A DNA stretch of 64,000 nt from Halomicronema sp. CCY15110 (GTDB taxonomy: Bacteria > Cyanobacteriota > Cyanobacteriia > Phormidesmidales > Phormidesmidaceae). The translations under genes and the position numbers were made by a program. The stretch covers positions 18,973 to 82,972 of the forward strand of contig NZ_JACSWC010000158.1 in NCBI RefSeq assembly GCF_016888165.1. The letters run 5' to 3'. Positions 24,193 through 33,725 of the stretch are shown piece after piece (the first letter of the stretch is position 1; each line of letters starts with the position of its first letter). Below the pieces are notes generated by a model. The model had not been told where the DNA came from. It was given only the letters and a program-made list of their open reading frames with translations, and did not search any database.

Positions 24193-26037
24193 TTAGACCG
24201 GCTTGGCGGAATTGCCCCGACAGCTAAAGTGCAGATATAGATAGCCGCCTTTATTGCCTTGGGGTTGGTCAGCCGCCAACTGACAGATCGAGGGAGTTGC
24301 CATGATGAGCGGATCGGCCGGATCGATTTCGGAGCGGATTACCCACAGATCCGTCGGGTCGGTGAACTGACTGACTAGATTAGCAAAGCTCTCAGTCACA
24401 GGACGCGCCACACCATAGCCTTGCTTAATGGCAAAAAAGATGGGTTGGGATGACCAGCCACTGGCCGCATGGCCAGGGTGAAAGTTGCGCTCGATCTCCC
24501 ATCCGAGGCTGAGAAACTTGGCCCCAATAACGGTAGGCTCGGCGAAAATTTTCTCCGTGGAAGCGATCGCAATCGGCTGGGAAGAATGCGCCTGCATGAA
24601 GGGGATGAAGCGATCCGGGGCGTAGTATTTGGGAAAAGCAAAATTATTCACCACCATCAGCGCACTCAGCAGTCCGGCCACCCAAACCCCCAGCACAAAT
24701 TGCCGCCCACTGAGGCGACGCTGGCTAAACGGTAAAGCTACACTCAGGGCTTCGGCGGGCGATCGCCCCGGCCAGTAAGTGGCAAAAATGCCCCCGGCCA
24801 AAATCATGAGCGCCGGGTAGTAGGTAAACATGTACCGCAATCCGCGCGTAATATCAGACCCCTGACCGTAGCAAATTAGCGCAAACAGCCCCAGCATCGC
24901 CAACCCAAAGCCTCCCATAATCACCAGTCCGATATGGCCTTCGGGATGACGATTGAGCAGCCGTGCTCCCCGCATCATCGCTGGGACAAATATCACGATG
25001 AACCCCAAGGTCAGCACGATGGAAACCGCGATAAACGCCATCTGCCCAGGACTTTGGGCAAAAAAGTTGGCGGGCGTGACAAAACTCGTCACCATCGCCG
25101 CAAAACTCTGGGCGATCGGGTTGATGAACTTCATGAGCGAAGCGTCTTCTTCTTTCAGGAAGGTGGTTTGGGGACTACCGTAGAAATTGATCAACACGGG
25201 CAACCAAAGCAAAATGCTGACCGTCGTCATCAGCGCCACCCCATAGATTCGTCGCCAGCGGCGATGCCACAGCACCGCGCCCCCCTCACGACGCCACTGC
25301 TGATAAGCGATCGCCACCAGCACCATACCCTCCGCCGTAAAGCTCAACGCCGAAAAGTAGTGATTGGCAAACCCCAAGGCATTGATGAAAATCCACCCGC
25401 AGCACAACCGCCAACTCGGCGCATTGCCCGCCAAGATTGAACGGGCGGCGATCGCAAAGCATCCTAGCGACAGACTGATCAGGGTGATGGCTAAGCCATA
25501 ATGTCGGGCCTCCTGCGACAAAAATAGGCTGAACGGCGACACCGCCATAAACGCCGCGCTCAACACCCCCGCCCATTTTGATCGAAAGGTATGCTGGCTG
25601 GCCCAGTAAATCACGGGAATGGCCGCCGCTCCCCAAAGCGCGGAAAAGAGTCGAGCGATCGGCAGCGAAGCCGTCACGCCAGCGGTTGAAAACAGATCCA
25701 TCCACAGGTGAGCCAGCATGAAATACAGTGGCGGATGGTTATTTTCTTGCAACAGGAACCGAGCGGCATCAAGCGGCGTCGCGCCCGCCTGAGCCCGAAT
25801 CGGTTGCAGCAGCGCGTCCAGATCCACCAGCTGATCCACCGGCAACGACAAGCTGCTGTTCCCCAAGCTAAAAATGACGGTGCTCACCTCATCCATCCAA
25901 ACCGTCTTGAGGTCGAGGTTGCTCACCCGGAGCAGCAACCCTAACAGAAACAACGCCAGCACCCAAACCCAAGTCGACTGAGTCGATTGAGATGCCTTAA
26001 TCCGGCTCTTTTCTGGTGGACGCAACACTGGATTCAA
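24193..26037 (-). CDS. polytopic glycosyltransferase (GT39/GT83-like, PMT/ArnT superfamily)
   Basis: Membrane GT-C glycosyltransferase using a lipid-linked sugar donor on the periplasmic side. It is 614 residues with about 11-12 hydrophobic helices. The first periplasmic loop carries the GT-C acidic motif in KTVWMDEVSTV, and NNHPPLYFMLAHLW follows, both typical of this superfamily. The C-terminal soluble part after the last helix (about residue 470 on) includes the conserved-looking HPGHAASGW region. The start is a TTG at 26037 with GAGG eight bases upstream; GTG 26028 is possible. Acceptor unknown. Convergent with ureD. The 265 bp gap to argC holds nothing I can support. Confidence 0.8.
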   Translation of the reverse strand: MNPVLRPPEKSRIKASQSTQSTWVWVLALFLLGLLLRVSNLDLKTVWMDEVSTVIFSLGNSSLSLPVDQLVDLDALLQPIRAQAGATPLDAARFLLQENNHPPLYFMLAHLWMDLFSTAGVTASLPIARLFSALWGAAAIPVIYWASQHTFRSKWAGVLSAAFMAVSPFSLFLSQEARHYGLAITLISLSLGCFAIAARSILAGNAPSWRLCCGWIFINALGFANHYFSALSFTAEGMVLVAIAYQQWRREGGAVLWHRRWRRIYGVALMTTVSILLWLPVLINFYGSPQTTFLKEEDASLMKFINPIAQSFAAMVTSFVTPANFFAQSPGQMAFIAVSIVLTLGFIVIFVPAMMRGARLLNRHPEGHIGLVIMGGFGLAMLGLFALICYGQGSDITRGLRYMFTYYPALMILAGGIFATYWPGRSPAEALSVALPFSQRRLSGRQFVLGVWVAGLLSALMVVNNFAFPKYYAPDRFIPFMQAHSSQPIAIASTEKIFAEPTVIGAKFLSLGWEIERNFHPGHAASGWSSQPIFFAIKQGYGVARPVTESFANLVSQFTDPTDLWVIRSEIDPADPLIMATPSICQLAADQPQGNKGGYLYLHFSCRGNSAKPV

Positions 26038-26302
26038 GCCGCTGACCTCACCTACAGAGATAACTCAATCGTTAATCATAGTATCTGTATCGGTGGCCAA
26101 TACTGATCCAGAGCGCTGCCCTTCTCTTCCAGCGTTCACGGCAATGGATGGGTGCCGAAGATTCGCGATCGCGACGGTCAGATTCAATCAGATGTGAGTA
26201 GTCAGGAGGCATCAACGCGATGCGAGAGCGATCGCACAGAGTGAGGGATCGGCATCAGTGGAGATTGCTGCGAAATCACCGCCCGGCGAGGGAAATCAGT
26301 CC

Positions 26303-27355
26303 CTACGGATAAAAACTTTGCTTAGGTAACCCCATCTGTTGATCTAGACCGTGCATCAGGTTGAAACACTGAACGGCCTGTCCGGCCTGACCTTTCATCA
26401 AATTATCAATCGCGGACATGACAATGACTCGTCCCGTGCGGGCATCGACCTCAATCCCGAGATAACAGCGATTAGTGCCCCAAGCCCACTTGGTTTGCGG
26501 ATAAACCCCCGTGGGCAACACTGTAATCCAGGGCGATCGCCGATAAAACGTACTGTAAATCGTGTGCAAATCTTCGCGCACCAGACCCGGATCACGGAGA
26601 TTGGCATACACCGTTGATAAAATGCCGCGCACCATGGGCACTAAGTGTGGCGTAAATTGCACCATCACCTCTCGACCCGCCAAACGAGAACAAATTTGTT
26701 CGATTTCTGGGGTATGGCGATGTTTGGTCACGCCATAGGCCGCCAATGAGTTATCGGCTTCAGCCAACAACAGATGTTCTTTCGCTTGGCGACCACCGCC
26801 AGAGGTGCCTGATTTCGCGTCAATGATTAGGCTATCCGGTTGGGCTAACCCTTGCTTCAGCAGCGGGGCGATCGCCAACAAACTAGCGGTAGGGTAACAC
26901 CCCGGACACCCCACCAAGCGAGTCTCCGCCAGGCCCTCACCAAACAGCTCGGGCAAGCCATACACCGCCTGTTGGTTCGTGCCCGCGTCAGAGCGATCGC
27001 TGCCATACCAGGTCTGATAGATCTCTAAGCTGGCAAATCGGTAATCCGCCGACAAGTCCAACACCTTGCAGCCCCGCTCCAACAGCTGCGGCGCTAGCTC
27101 ACAAGCAAGACCATTGGGCAGCGACAGGAACACCACATCACAGCGGTTCACAATCACATCAACACTAACGGTCTCGACCGTCAGCGGTACCGCCAAATGG
27201 GGATAAATCTCGACATATTCACGCCCGGCGCTGCTGTTGCCCCCGAGATACGTAATGTCAGCATGAGGATGCTCACTCAGCAACCGCACCAATTGCACGC
27301 CGCCATAGCCCGAAGCGCCGACAATCCCGACCCGAAGTTGTTTAGACTCGCCCAT
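26303..27355 (-). CDS. argC: N-acetyl-gamma-glutamyl-phosphate reductase
   Basis: Third step of arginine biosynthesis, NADPH-dependent. The 350-residue protein begins with [20 protein letters not shown], a nucleotide-binding Rossmann motif typical of ArgC. The catalytic Cys is in [15 protein letters not shown], and further hallmarks are [20 protein letters not shown], the histidine region [10 protein letters not shown], and the C-terminal [14 protein letters not shown]. Full length and intact. It is monocistronic here, with about 1 kb of apparently non-coding sequence upstream. Confidence 0.96.
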   Translation of the reverse strand: MGESKQLRVGIVGASGYGGVQLVRLLSEHPHADITYLGGNSSAGREYVEIYPHLAVPLTVETVSVDVIVNRCDVVFLSLPNGLACELAPQLLERGCKVLDLSADYRFASLEIYQTWYGSDRSDAGTNQQAVYGLPELFGEGLAETRLVGCPGCYPTASLLAIAPLLKQGLAQPDSLIIDAKSGTSGGGRQAKEHLLLAEADNSLAAYGVTKHRHTPEIEQICSRLAGREVMVQFTPHLVPMVRGILSTVYANLRDPGLVREDLHTIYSTFYRRSPWITVLPTGVYPQTKWAWGTNRCYLGIEVDARTGRVIVMSAIDNLMKGQAGQAVQCFNLMHGLDQQMGLPKQSFYP

Positions 27356-28382
27356 AGTTTTCGCATCTAGCCAATGTCAAAAATTCACCCTATTGGGGAA
27401 CAAGCATAACGGTAAATAAGCTTGCTGTTATCTGATTAATTTGTGACAGAACTTTATCGTAATTGAGTGATTAAGGTCACCAGGGTCATCCTGAACATAA
27501 CCACATCCGCTGCCCTTCAGCCGTTGCCGCACTTTGACATAAATTTGAGAGTCCAGTCTAGAGAGCGCAAATGTTGTCAATGCATCAATGCTTGAGGACA
27601 TACCGAATCGCCGGCGATCGCGACTCGTGACACAAAACTGGGACTCACTTGCGGCAATAGCACTCCTACAGATCTCCATCAAGCCAACGACAGTCCGCAA
27701 CCTTATGAGCTCTGGAAGATGGATGCATCACCGGAAATGGCTCGATTGGGTAATCCTCCTCAAAGCAAAGCGACCATTCAATCGGCCTATCCTGCTATGA
27801 CGAGCTACAAATCTAGCGGGCCAAGGAATCTTCTGAATGTCTCTACCAATCAACATTTTTCCTAAGACGGCCACGGGTTACTGCTACGACCATCCCAGCA
27901 ATTGTCCGCCCCTGCTGCCATAAGTATCCTCAGTGGTTGACATCAAATGCCCAGACAAGGAAAAGTGCCCCTAACCTCACACCTATTGCACTTAACATAC
28001 GGAGACCTAAATGGTAAAAATAGCTTCATGAAAGCACCCTCTTACCCGTCGGAAACACGTAGGCAGCCCCAGGCGCTACCTACGTGTTTCAAAAGCACTG
28101 AAACGCCTGTAGATCGCCTTGTAAAGCTGACAGTCCCTATGCCAAGCCGCTTTAGCCCATGGCTTACACAAAATCCGGAAATTTGAAATTTCCCGTAACA
28201 TCCCTGTGTTTGTTTAGGGTATATCAAGGCTTAAATAGTAAATGAGACGTATGTAAAGTGCTTAGCCCTAAGTCGCACATACGGCTCAGGTGTTAAGTCT
28301 ACGCACAATCTCTGTTACGCTTCTTGCCCCTTGTTGACGTACAGAAAACTACCATCACAACAATCAGTCAGGTGCATAAGCC
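27356..28382. other. 1 kb intergenic region with one perfect hairpin
   Basis: No gene is supported. A hairpin GAAACACGTAGG/CCTACGTGTTTC (28052-28063 with 28079-28090) is perfect over 12 bp with a 15-base loop. It has no T run, so it could be a terminator or a small repeat. One plus-strand frame near 27600-27865 looks mildly coding but has no start and an upstream stop. Promoters for argC (minus) and the small gene at 28383 (plus) should lie at the two ends. Confidence 0.4.
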
Positions 28383-28574
28383 ATGAAATCTTTACTCATT
28401 CAACTACTTGTCCTACCTCGCGGTTTACTCTGCTTAGGTCTTCTCTGTAGCGCTAGCTTGGTGCTTTTGAGCATCCCCACTGAGACCTTGGCCGATGGGG
28501 GCGGCGATGAGTTTCCGGGGCAGCGTCGTGGAGGCGGCACCCATGTCACGATACAAGCAACGGACGTTCGTTAA
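28383..28574 (+). pseudogene. truncated DUF928 protein (signal peptide and domain start only)
   Basis: The 63-codon frame begins with a convincing signal peptide (MKSLLIQLLVLPRG, hydrophobic core, cleavage near ETLADG) followed by FPGQRRGGGTH, which matches the conserved opening of cyanobacterial DUF928 proteins. The frame then stops where the DUF928 domain (usually 200 residues or more) should continue, and I could not recognise a continuation in other frames. DUF928 genes commonly sit next to CHASE2-domain genes, as here (CHASE2-GGDEF-EAL follows 240 bp downstream). I read it as a remnant; a genuine small secreted peptide is the alternative. Confidence 0.5.
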
Positions 28575-28815
28575 TCTATCTACAACTAACTTCCAAAATT
28601 TTCGTAGGTAAGGCCAACTTAATTAGTTGCTTCTGATTGGGTTTCTCACCGTAGGATTACGAATTATTTTCGTTGCCTAAAGGTTGGGGAAAAAGTGCTG
28701 AACATTAAGCCACAGTCTGCGTCTAACCGGAGTAGTGCCGCTAGGGTGAGTATATAGAGATCAATGCCTTTGAACTCTTATTTACCAAGGCAATCCATTC
28801 AGCAGTGTGGCTCAC

Positions 28816-31368
28816 ATGGTGCGATCGCCCTTACCGCTAACCCAAACAGTTAAACCCATAATTAGCCGATTGACACAGTCGTTGCCATTTAGCGGGCGTT
28901 CAATTTTGATTGCGACCTTGTTGGCGACGACTTTAATCACTGGAGCTAAATCCTTAGGGGGACTACAGCGATTCGAGCTCTTCATTTATGATTCGCTGGT
29001 TAGGCTCAAACGAGACGAAGGACAAGATCCCCGTTTGATCGTCGTCGGCATTAAAGAAACTGATATCCAGAAATATGGGCATCCCCTCTCTGACGGTGAA
29101 GTTGCCGAAGTTTTGCAGATTATCCAGAGACACAACCCCAAAGTGGTTGGTTTAGACATCTATCGCAAAACAGAGCATCCGCCAGGGTTATCTGACTTAA
29201 AGACACAACTCTCAGCTAGTAATCTCATTGCCATCACCAATGTCGGTACCGACCCCAGTATCGGCGAAGTGCCGCCGCCCGATAGCGTGCCCTGGGAGCG
29301 AGTGGGCTTCAATGATTTCAGTATCGATCCCGACGGGGTCGTACGACGTGGACTCCTGTTTGTGAGCGCGCCGGATCGTCCCTTCTACTCCTTTGCTTTG
29401 CGTTCCGTACTGGCCTACCTGCCCCAAAATGAAACGCTCTTTGAATACGACGAGGATGCACTTCACATCAACGGTCAGCAGATTCCCCGCTTGGATGCGA
29501 AATCAGGGGGATACCAAAACGCCGACGACCGGGGATACCAAACTCTCATGCGCTTTCGAGCGCGAACGGAGGTAGCAGAAGTCATTTCCATCGAAGATGT
29601 CATGCAGGGAAATTTTGAGCCCGCACAGTTCGACGGCAAGATCGTATTAATTGGGTCTGTAGCCCCGAGTCTCAAGGACGAGTTTTTCACACCCTACAGC
29701 GCTAGCCGAGACGATCAGTTCAAGATGGCTGGGGTGGTTGTACATGCACAGATTATCAGTCAACTGTTAGATATTGCCGAGGGACGAGCCGCTCAATATG
29801 CCTTTTTGCCGCCAGCTGGAGAACTGCTGTGGCTATTTGCCTGGGCTGGTTTAGCCAGTTTTCTGACCTGGAAAATTCGGCGTCCTGAAATTTTATTATT
29901 GGCTGGTATTGCTCTCCCAGTAGCACTGTTCGGGATTGGATGGGTCGCACTATCAGAATTTGTATGGCTGCCTATCTTTGAACCGCTGCTGGGCATTTTG
30001 GGTGCAGGAACATTAGTGATTGTACAAAAGTCAATTTACCGTACAACCTACGATAGTCTGACCGATTTACCGGGACGAGAAGTCTTTTTACTGCAAATTC
30101 AACGAGCCCTTAATAGCCAGAAAAATAACCCTGTAATTGTAGCATTTCTGGATGTTGATCGCTTTCAAATCATCAACAAAAGCTTGGGGCATTTTGCGGG
30201 CGATCGCGTCCTTATAGAAATTGCCAAACGCTTACGTAACATGTTGGGTGAGTATGGGCAAGTGGCCCGCGTTGGTGGAGATGAGTTTGCGATTTTATTC
30301 CATAATATCAGTCAAGTCGAGGTCAAAACATTCTTGGATGATATGCGTGGCAAACTGTCGAGTCCAATGATGTTAGGGAAGCATCGCCTATCGATTTCGG
30401 CCAGTGTGGGGTTGGCGATCGCTCAGGCTAACTATGGGCAAACCCCAGAAGAACTTTTGCGGGATGCTCACACTGCAATGTATCGAGCCAAAGCACTGAA
30501 AGAGGCACAGTTTCAGGTTTTTTCAAACGATATGCGAGAGGAAGCGGTCGCCCGCTTGGACCTAGAAAGTGATCTGATTAAGGCTTTAGAAGACAAGGAA
30601 TTTTCTCTCTTTTATCAGCCAATTATCCACCTCAAAACAGGCAAGATTTCTGGCTTTGAAGCCCTTATTCGCTGGAACCAAGAAGAGCGGGGATTGATTT
30701 CACCCAACGATTTTATTCCTGTAGTGGAAGAAACTGGGATGATTATTCCTTTAGGGGCGTGGATCATTAAAACTGCATGTCAACAGATTCAACTTTGGCA
30801 TGAACAGTTCCCAGAACTCTCCCTCAAGATGAACGTGAATCTATCACGAAGACAGTTTGATCAATTAGATTTAGTACCACAAATAAAAACCATCTTGCAA
30901 CAGCTCAATTTACCCGGTCATTATCTACAACTAGAGATTACCGAAAGTATGATTATGCGTGATGTGGAGGCTGCGCATAATTTAATGATGGAGCTGAAAG
31001 CATTAGGCATGCAGTTGGCAATTGACGATTTTGGGACCGGTTATTCATCGCTGAGTTATTTGCACCGATTTCCTACCGATACGCTCAAAATTGATCGCTC
31101 ATTTGTCAGCAGCATGGAAAACAGCGCTGAAGATCATGACATTGTTGAAACCATCATTAGTTTGGGACAAAAGCTCAGTATGAAGTTGGTTGCTGAAGGC
31201 ATTGATAGCCCAGAACAACTCAGACTGCTAAAAATTGCTGGCTGTCATTACGGTCAGGGATACTTTTTCTCACGCCCTTTATCTGCTGAACAGGCGACTC
31301 ATTTTATTGAGCAAAGTCTGGGCGCAACCGCTCCATTTGAAAGTGCCTCTATGGGGGTAGAGCCCTAA
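28816..31368 (+). CDS. CHASE2-GGDEF-EAL protein (bifunctional c-di-GMP enzyme)
   Basis: Membrane sensor with both c-di-GMP synthase and phosphodiesterase modules. The order is an N-terminal membrane helix (about residues 25-45) and a periplasmic CHASE2 domain (about 50-330, FIYDSLVRLKRDEGQDPRLI and GLDIYRK), then three membrane helices (about 335-410). A GGDEF domain follows with intact RVGGDEFAILF (about 486). The EAL domain comes last, with intact FEALIRW (about 616) and downstream DDFGTGYSSLSYL and KIDRSFV motifs. Both active sites look complete, so net activity cannot be predicted. ATG 28816 is preferred to GTG 28807. It stands beside a truncated DUF928 gene and near other signalling proteins. 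Confidence 0.93.
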   Translation: MVRSPLPLTQTVKPIISRLTQSLPFSGRSILIATLLATTLITGAKSLGGLQRFELFIYDSLVRLKRDEGQDPRLIVVGIKETDIQKYGHPLSDGEVAEVLQIIQRHNPKVVGLDIYRKTEHPPGLSDLKTQLSASNLIAITNVGTDPSIGEVPPPDSVPWERVGFNDFSIDPDGVVRRGLLFVSAPDRPFYSFALRSVLAYLPQNETLFEYDEDALHINGQQIPRLDAKSGGYQNADDRGYQTLMRFRARTEVAEVISIEDVMQGNFEPAQFDGKIVLIGSVAPSLKDEFFTPYSASRDDQFKMAGVVVHAQIISQLLDIAEGRAAQYAFLPPAGELLWLFAWAGLASFLTWKIRRPEILLLAGIALPVALFGIGWVALSEFVWLPIFEPLLGILGAGTLVIVQKSIYRTTYDSLTDLPGREVFLLQIQRALNSQKNNPVIVAFLDVDRFQIINKSLGHFAGDRVLIEIAKRLRNMLGEYGQVARVGGDEFAILFHNISQVEVKTFLDDMRGKLSSPMMLGKHRLSISASVGLAIAQANYGQTPEELLRDAHTAMYRAKALKEAQFQVFSNDMREEAVARLDLESDLIKALEDKEFSLFYQPIIHLKTGKISGFEALIRWNQEERGLISPNDFIPVVEETGMIIPLGAWIIKTACQQIQLWHEQFPELSLKMNVNLSRRQFDQLDLVPQIKTILQQLNLPGHYLQLEITESMIMRDVEAAHNLMMELKALGMQLAIDDFGTGYSSLSYLHRFPTDTLKIDRSFVSSMENSAEDHDIVETIISLGQKLSMKLVAEGIDSPEQLRLLKIAGCHYGQGYFFSRPLSAEQATHFIEQSLGATAPFESASMGVEP

Positions 31369-31449
31369 TGATCAAAATGATTGCGGCGCTTGAGGTAGGA
31401 AAGCCCGGTAAAATTATGTTGCTTGTAACTTTACTGTAAACAGCAATAA

Positions 31450-31929
31450 ATGACAGATAATACCCATCAACAATTTATGGCAGCGGCGATCGCCCTTTCG
31501 AAACAGGCCATTCGTGAAGGTCGGGGGGGGCCTTATGGGGCCGTAGTCGTAAAAGATGGCGCGATCGTGGGGCGGGGAATGAACGAAGTGACTTCGGTCA
31601 ATGATCCGACGGCCCATGCTGAAATGACAGCGATTCGGCAGGCTTGTGAACAGTTAGGCAGTTGGAATCTGGCTGGTTGTGAACTGTACACCAGCTGTGA
31701 GCCCTGTCCAATGTGCCTGGGGGCGATTTACTGGGCGCGAGTGGACAAAATTTATTACGGCAATACTAAGGAAATCGCTGCCAGGTTTGGCTTTAACAGC
31801 CAGTACTTTTACGACGAGGTCGCTAAAGCCCGCGAAGACCGCCAAATTGCCATGGTGCTGTTGATGCCAGAAGACGCCATCACGGCATTTGAAGAATGGG
31901 AGCAGCAAAGAGATCGGCAGTCATATTAA
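31450..31929 (+). CDS. nucleoside/guanine deaminase (CDA fold)
   Basis: Zinc-dependent deaminase of the cytidine deaminase superfamily, 159 residues. The zinc motifs are HAEMTAIR (His ligand and catalytic Glu) and TSCEPCPMC (two Cys ligands). The C-terminal GFNSQYFYDEVAK region with paired aromatics and acidic residue resembles guanine deaminase GuaD of the Bacillus type more than TadA, which would show a different C-terminus. Guanine to xanthine conversion is thus likely, but the substrate is inferred. Monocistronic, 80 bp after the c-di-GMP gene. Confidence 0.85.
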   Translation: MTDNTHQQFMAAAIALSKQAIREGRGGPYGAVVVKDGAIVGRGMNEVTSVNDPTAHAEMTAIRQACEQLGSWNLAGCELYTSCEPCPMCLGAIYWARVDKIYYGNTKEIAARFGFNSQYFYDEVAKAREDRQIAMVLLMPEDAITAFEEWEQQRDRQSY

Positions 31930-32011
31930 CTGGCCGACAATTGAAATGATCGACCATCTGTTGTTGACTCACAGCTCGTGCCCATGGGTATCGCCGGGCT
32001 GCGGTGGCTGG

Positions 32012-33697
32012 TTAGTGGTCACTCTGAGTGGACTCTGAAATGTCTTCCGAAATGTCTTTTGAGGGTGGTGAGTTGAGGCTGTTTTGATGCCGACGTTCAC
32101 GCATGTGCTGGGCTTTGACTTTTAAGTCTTTGAAAAAGTCAGTTTCAACAATTTCTTTGACTTCGCGGCTCTTACGAGATTCGTCAATTTCAATTTTGAG
32201 GGCTTGGAGTTGGCGCTTGAGATTTTGCTCACGGTTGTAAACCTCTTGAGCCATTTTTTCGAACACTCGCGCCAGTTTTCCGAGTTCATCACGCCGATCA
32301 ATTGTTTTATTGAGACTAACCTTGCTGAAGGTGCCGGACTCGATCGCTTCAGCGGCGTCACTAATGTTGATAATGGGGCGAGTGATGGCGCGATCGCTCA
32401 ACCAGACAGCAGCAATTGCCCCCACGCCCAAAAATACAGTAATGACAATGAGCAAGCGATTACGACTGCGGTTAATGCGAGTGAGAAAGACCGATTCCGG
32501 GGTGATGGTGCCGACGACCCAATCGAGTTGCCCTAAGGGTTGAACCGCAATGTAGTATCGTTGCCTGGTGGTGGAATCGTAAAAAGTCAGTTCTTGCAGC
32601 CCCGTTAATTGATCGAATTCAATGTTGTTGGTACGAAAGGCCTGGTGGGCGACCTGCAATAAAGGGTCTTCTACTTGGGCCAGGGGCATTAACTCTGCAT
32701 CAGCATTGGTACCCTCGCCGACAAATGTTTCAGACAAGGCACGAGGATTACTAGAGGCAATCACAAACCCCTGAGGATCGGTAATAAAAATTGCGCCTTC
32801 ATCATCATTTTTGAGTTCGTCAAGGTACTGAGAAATTTGCTGAAGTTCAAACGAAATACTGATGACGCCACGAATTGGGGCCTCTTCTGACTCACGATAG
32901 GTGGTTGCTGCATCTAATCCGACCGCGTTGTCTGTCTTAAAGACATACAGATCGGTCCAGACATTTTCACCAGGGCTCTCAAAAGCATCTCGATAAAACG
33001 GGCGAATGGGAGCGTAATAGAACTCGCTGCCTGTGGTTTCTTCCAAAATTTGCCAGTCTTTATCAGCCTGAAATTTATAGGTTCTGACTGTTTTTGCCGC
33101 TGTTGTAAAGTCTCCTGGGAGTTGTTGGGTTTGCAAATATTGTTCAGCAATTTGGGCTCGTTCGGCTTGTTGTGCTGCCAGTGCTGAGCCGGGTTCGGAA
33201 AGGGCACCAAGGGTGTCATCCCACTGTCGTTTGATCAGGTCATATAGTCCATCGGGACGTCTTTTGACCCCTAAGTAATCACCGTTTTCAAAGGCAAATT
33301 GAACCCAGGTGAAATTTTCATTCGCTTTCAATAAGTTTAGATAAAATCGTCCCTGAGTTTCGGGTTCATCTAGCTGAATCAGACCTTCATCTAAGCTACT
33401 GGTGATCAACTGTTGTGAAGACAGAATGTTTTCAAATAAATTATCCACTTCATTTTCAGTGCTGCCCATCACCTCGCTGTTGATTTGGCTCACCATGTCA
33501 TTGACGTTTTGGCGGGAGGTGTAGGCCCAGGGAAAGTGGACGATCGCCGCGATCGCACTGACCGTCAGCAACATGACCCCGGTAATTTTGGTCTTGAGAC
33601 TCAAACTGCGGGGAATTGCGACAGATTTAGGGGTCACTTTGGCGTGGTTAGACTCAGGGGAGGAACTCATACGGAACCTGTGGAGGAAGCGACTCAA
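32012..33697 (-). CDS. Cache-HAMP membrane sensor without recognised output domain
   Basis: 561 residues: a basic cytoplasmic N-terminus, a first membrane helix (about residues 38-58) and a large periplasmic double-Cache-like sensor (about 60-400, with GVISISFELQQISQYLDEL and EGAIFITDPQGFVIASS). A second helix follows (about 408-430), then a HAMP domain (ITRPIINISDAAEAIESGTF) and a coiled-coil, charged tail of about 100 residues. I see no kinase, cyclase, GGDEF or methyl-accepting motif, so the output may be through partner binding. The neighbouring cyclase/kinase at 36874 has the same sensor type. ATG 33670 is an alternative start. It is 28 bp from mutS2 on the same strand, downstream of it. 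Confidence 0.8.
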   Translation of the reverse strand: MSRFLHRFRMSSSPESNHAKVTPKSVAIPRSLSLKTKITGVMLLTVSAIAAIVHFPWAYTSRQNVNDMVSQINSEVMGSTENEVDNLFENILSSQQLITSSLDEGLIQLDEPETQGRFYLNLLKANENFTWVQFAFENGDYLGVKRRPDGLYDLIKRQWDDTLGALSEPGSALAAQQAERAQIAEQYLQTQQLPGDFTTAAKTVRTYKFQADKDWQILEETTGSEFYYAPIRPFYRDAFESPGENVWTDLYVFKTDNAVGLDAATTYRESEEAPIRGVISISFELQQISQYLDELKNDDEGAIFITDPQGFVIASSNPRALSETFVGEGTNADAELMPLAQVEDPLLQVAHQAFRTNNIEFDQLTGLQELTFYDSTTRQRYYIAVQPLGQLDWVVGTITPESVFLTRINRSRNRLLIVITVFLGVGAIAAVWLSDRAITRPIINISDAAEAIESGTFSKVSLNKTIDRRDELGKLARVFEKMAQEVYNREQNLKRQLQALKIEIDESRKSREVKEIVETDFFKDLKVKAQHMRERRHQNSLNSPPSKDISEDISESTQSDH

Positions 33698-33725
33698 CGG
33701 CTAATTCTGTTACCAAAGTTTAGCG

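Noticed and set aside
27590..27870. Mildly coding plus-strand frame in the argC upstream region
   Set aside because: No start codon, stop immediately upstream and no recognisable family.
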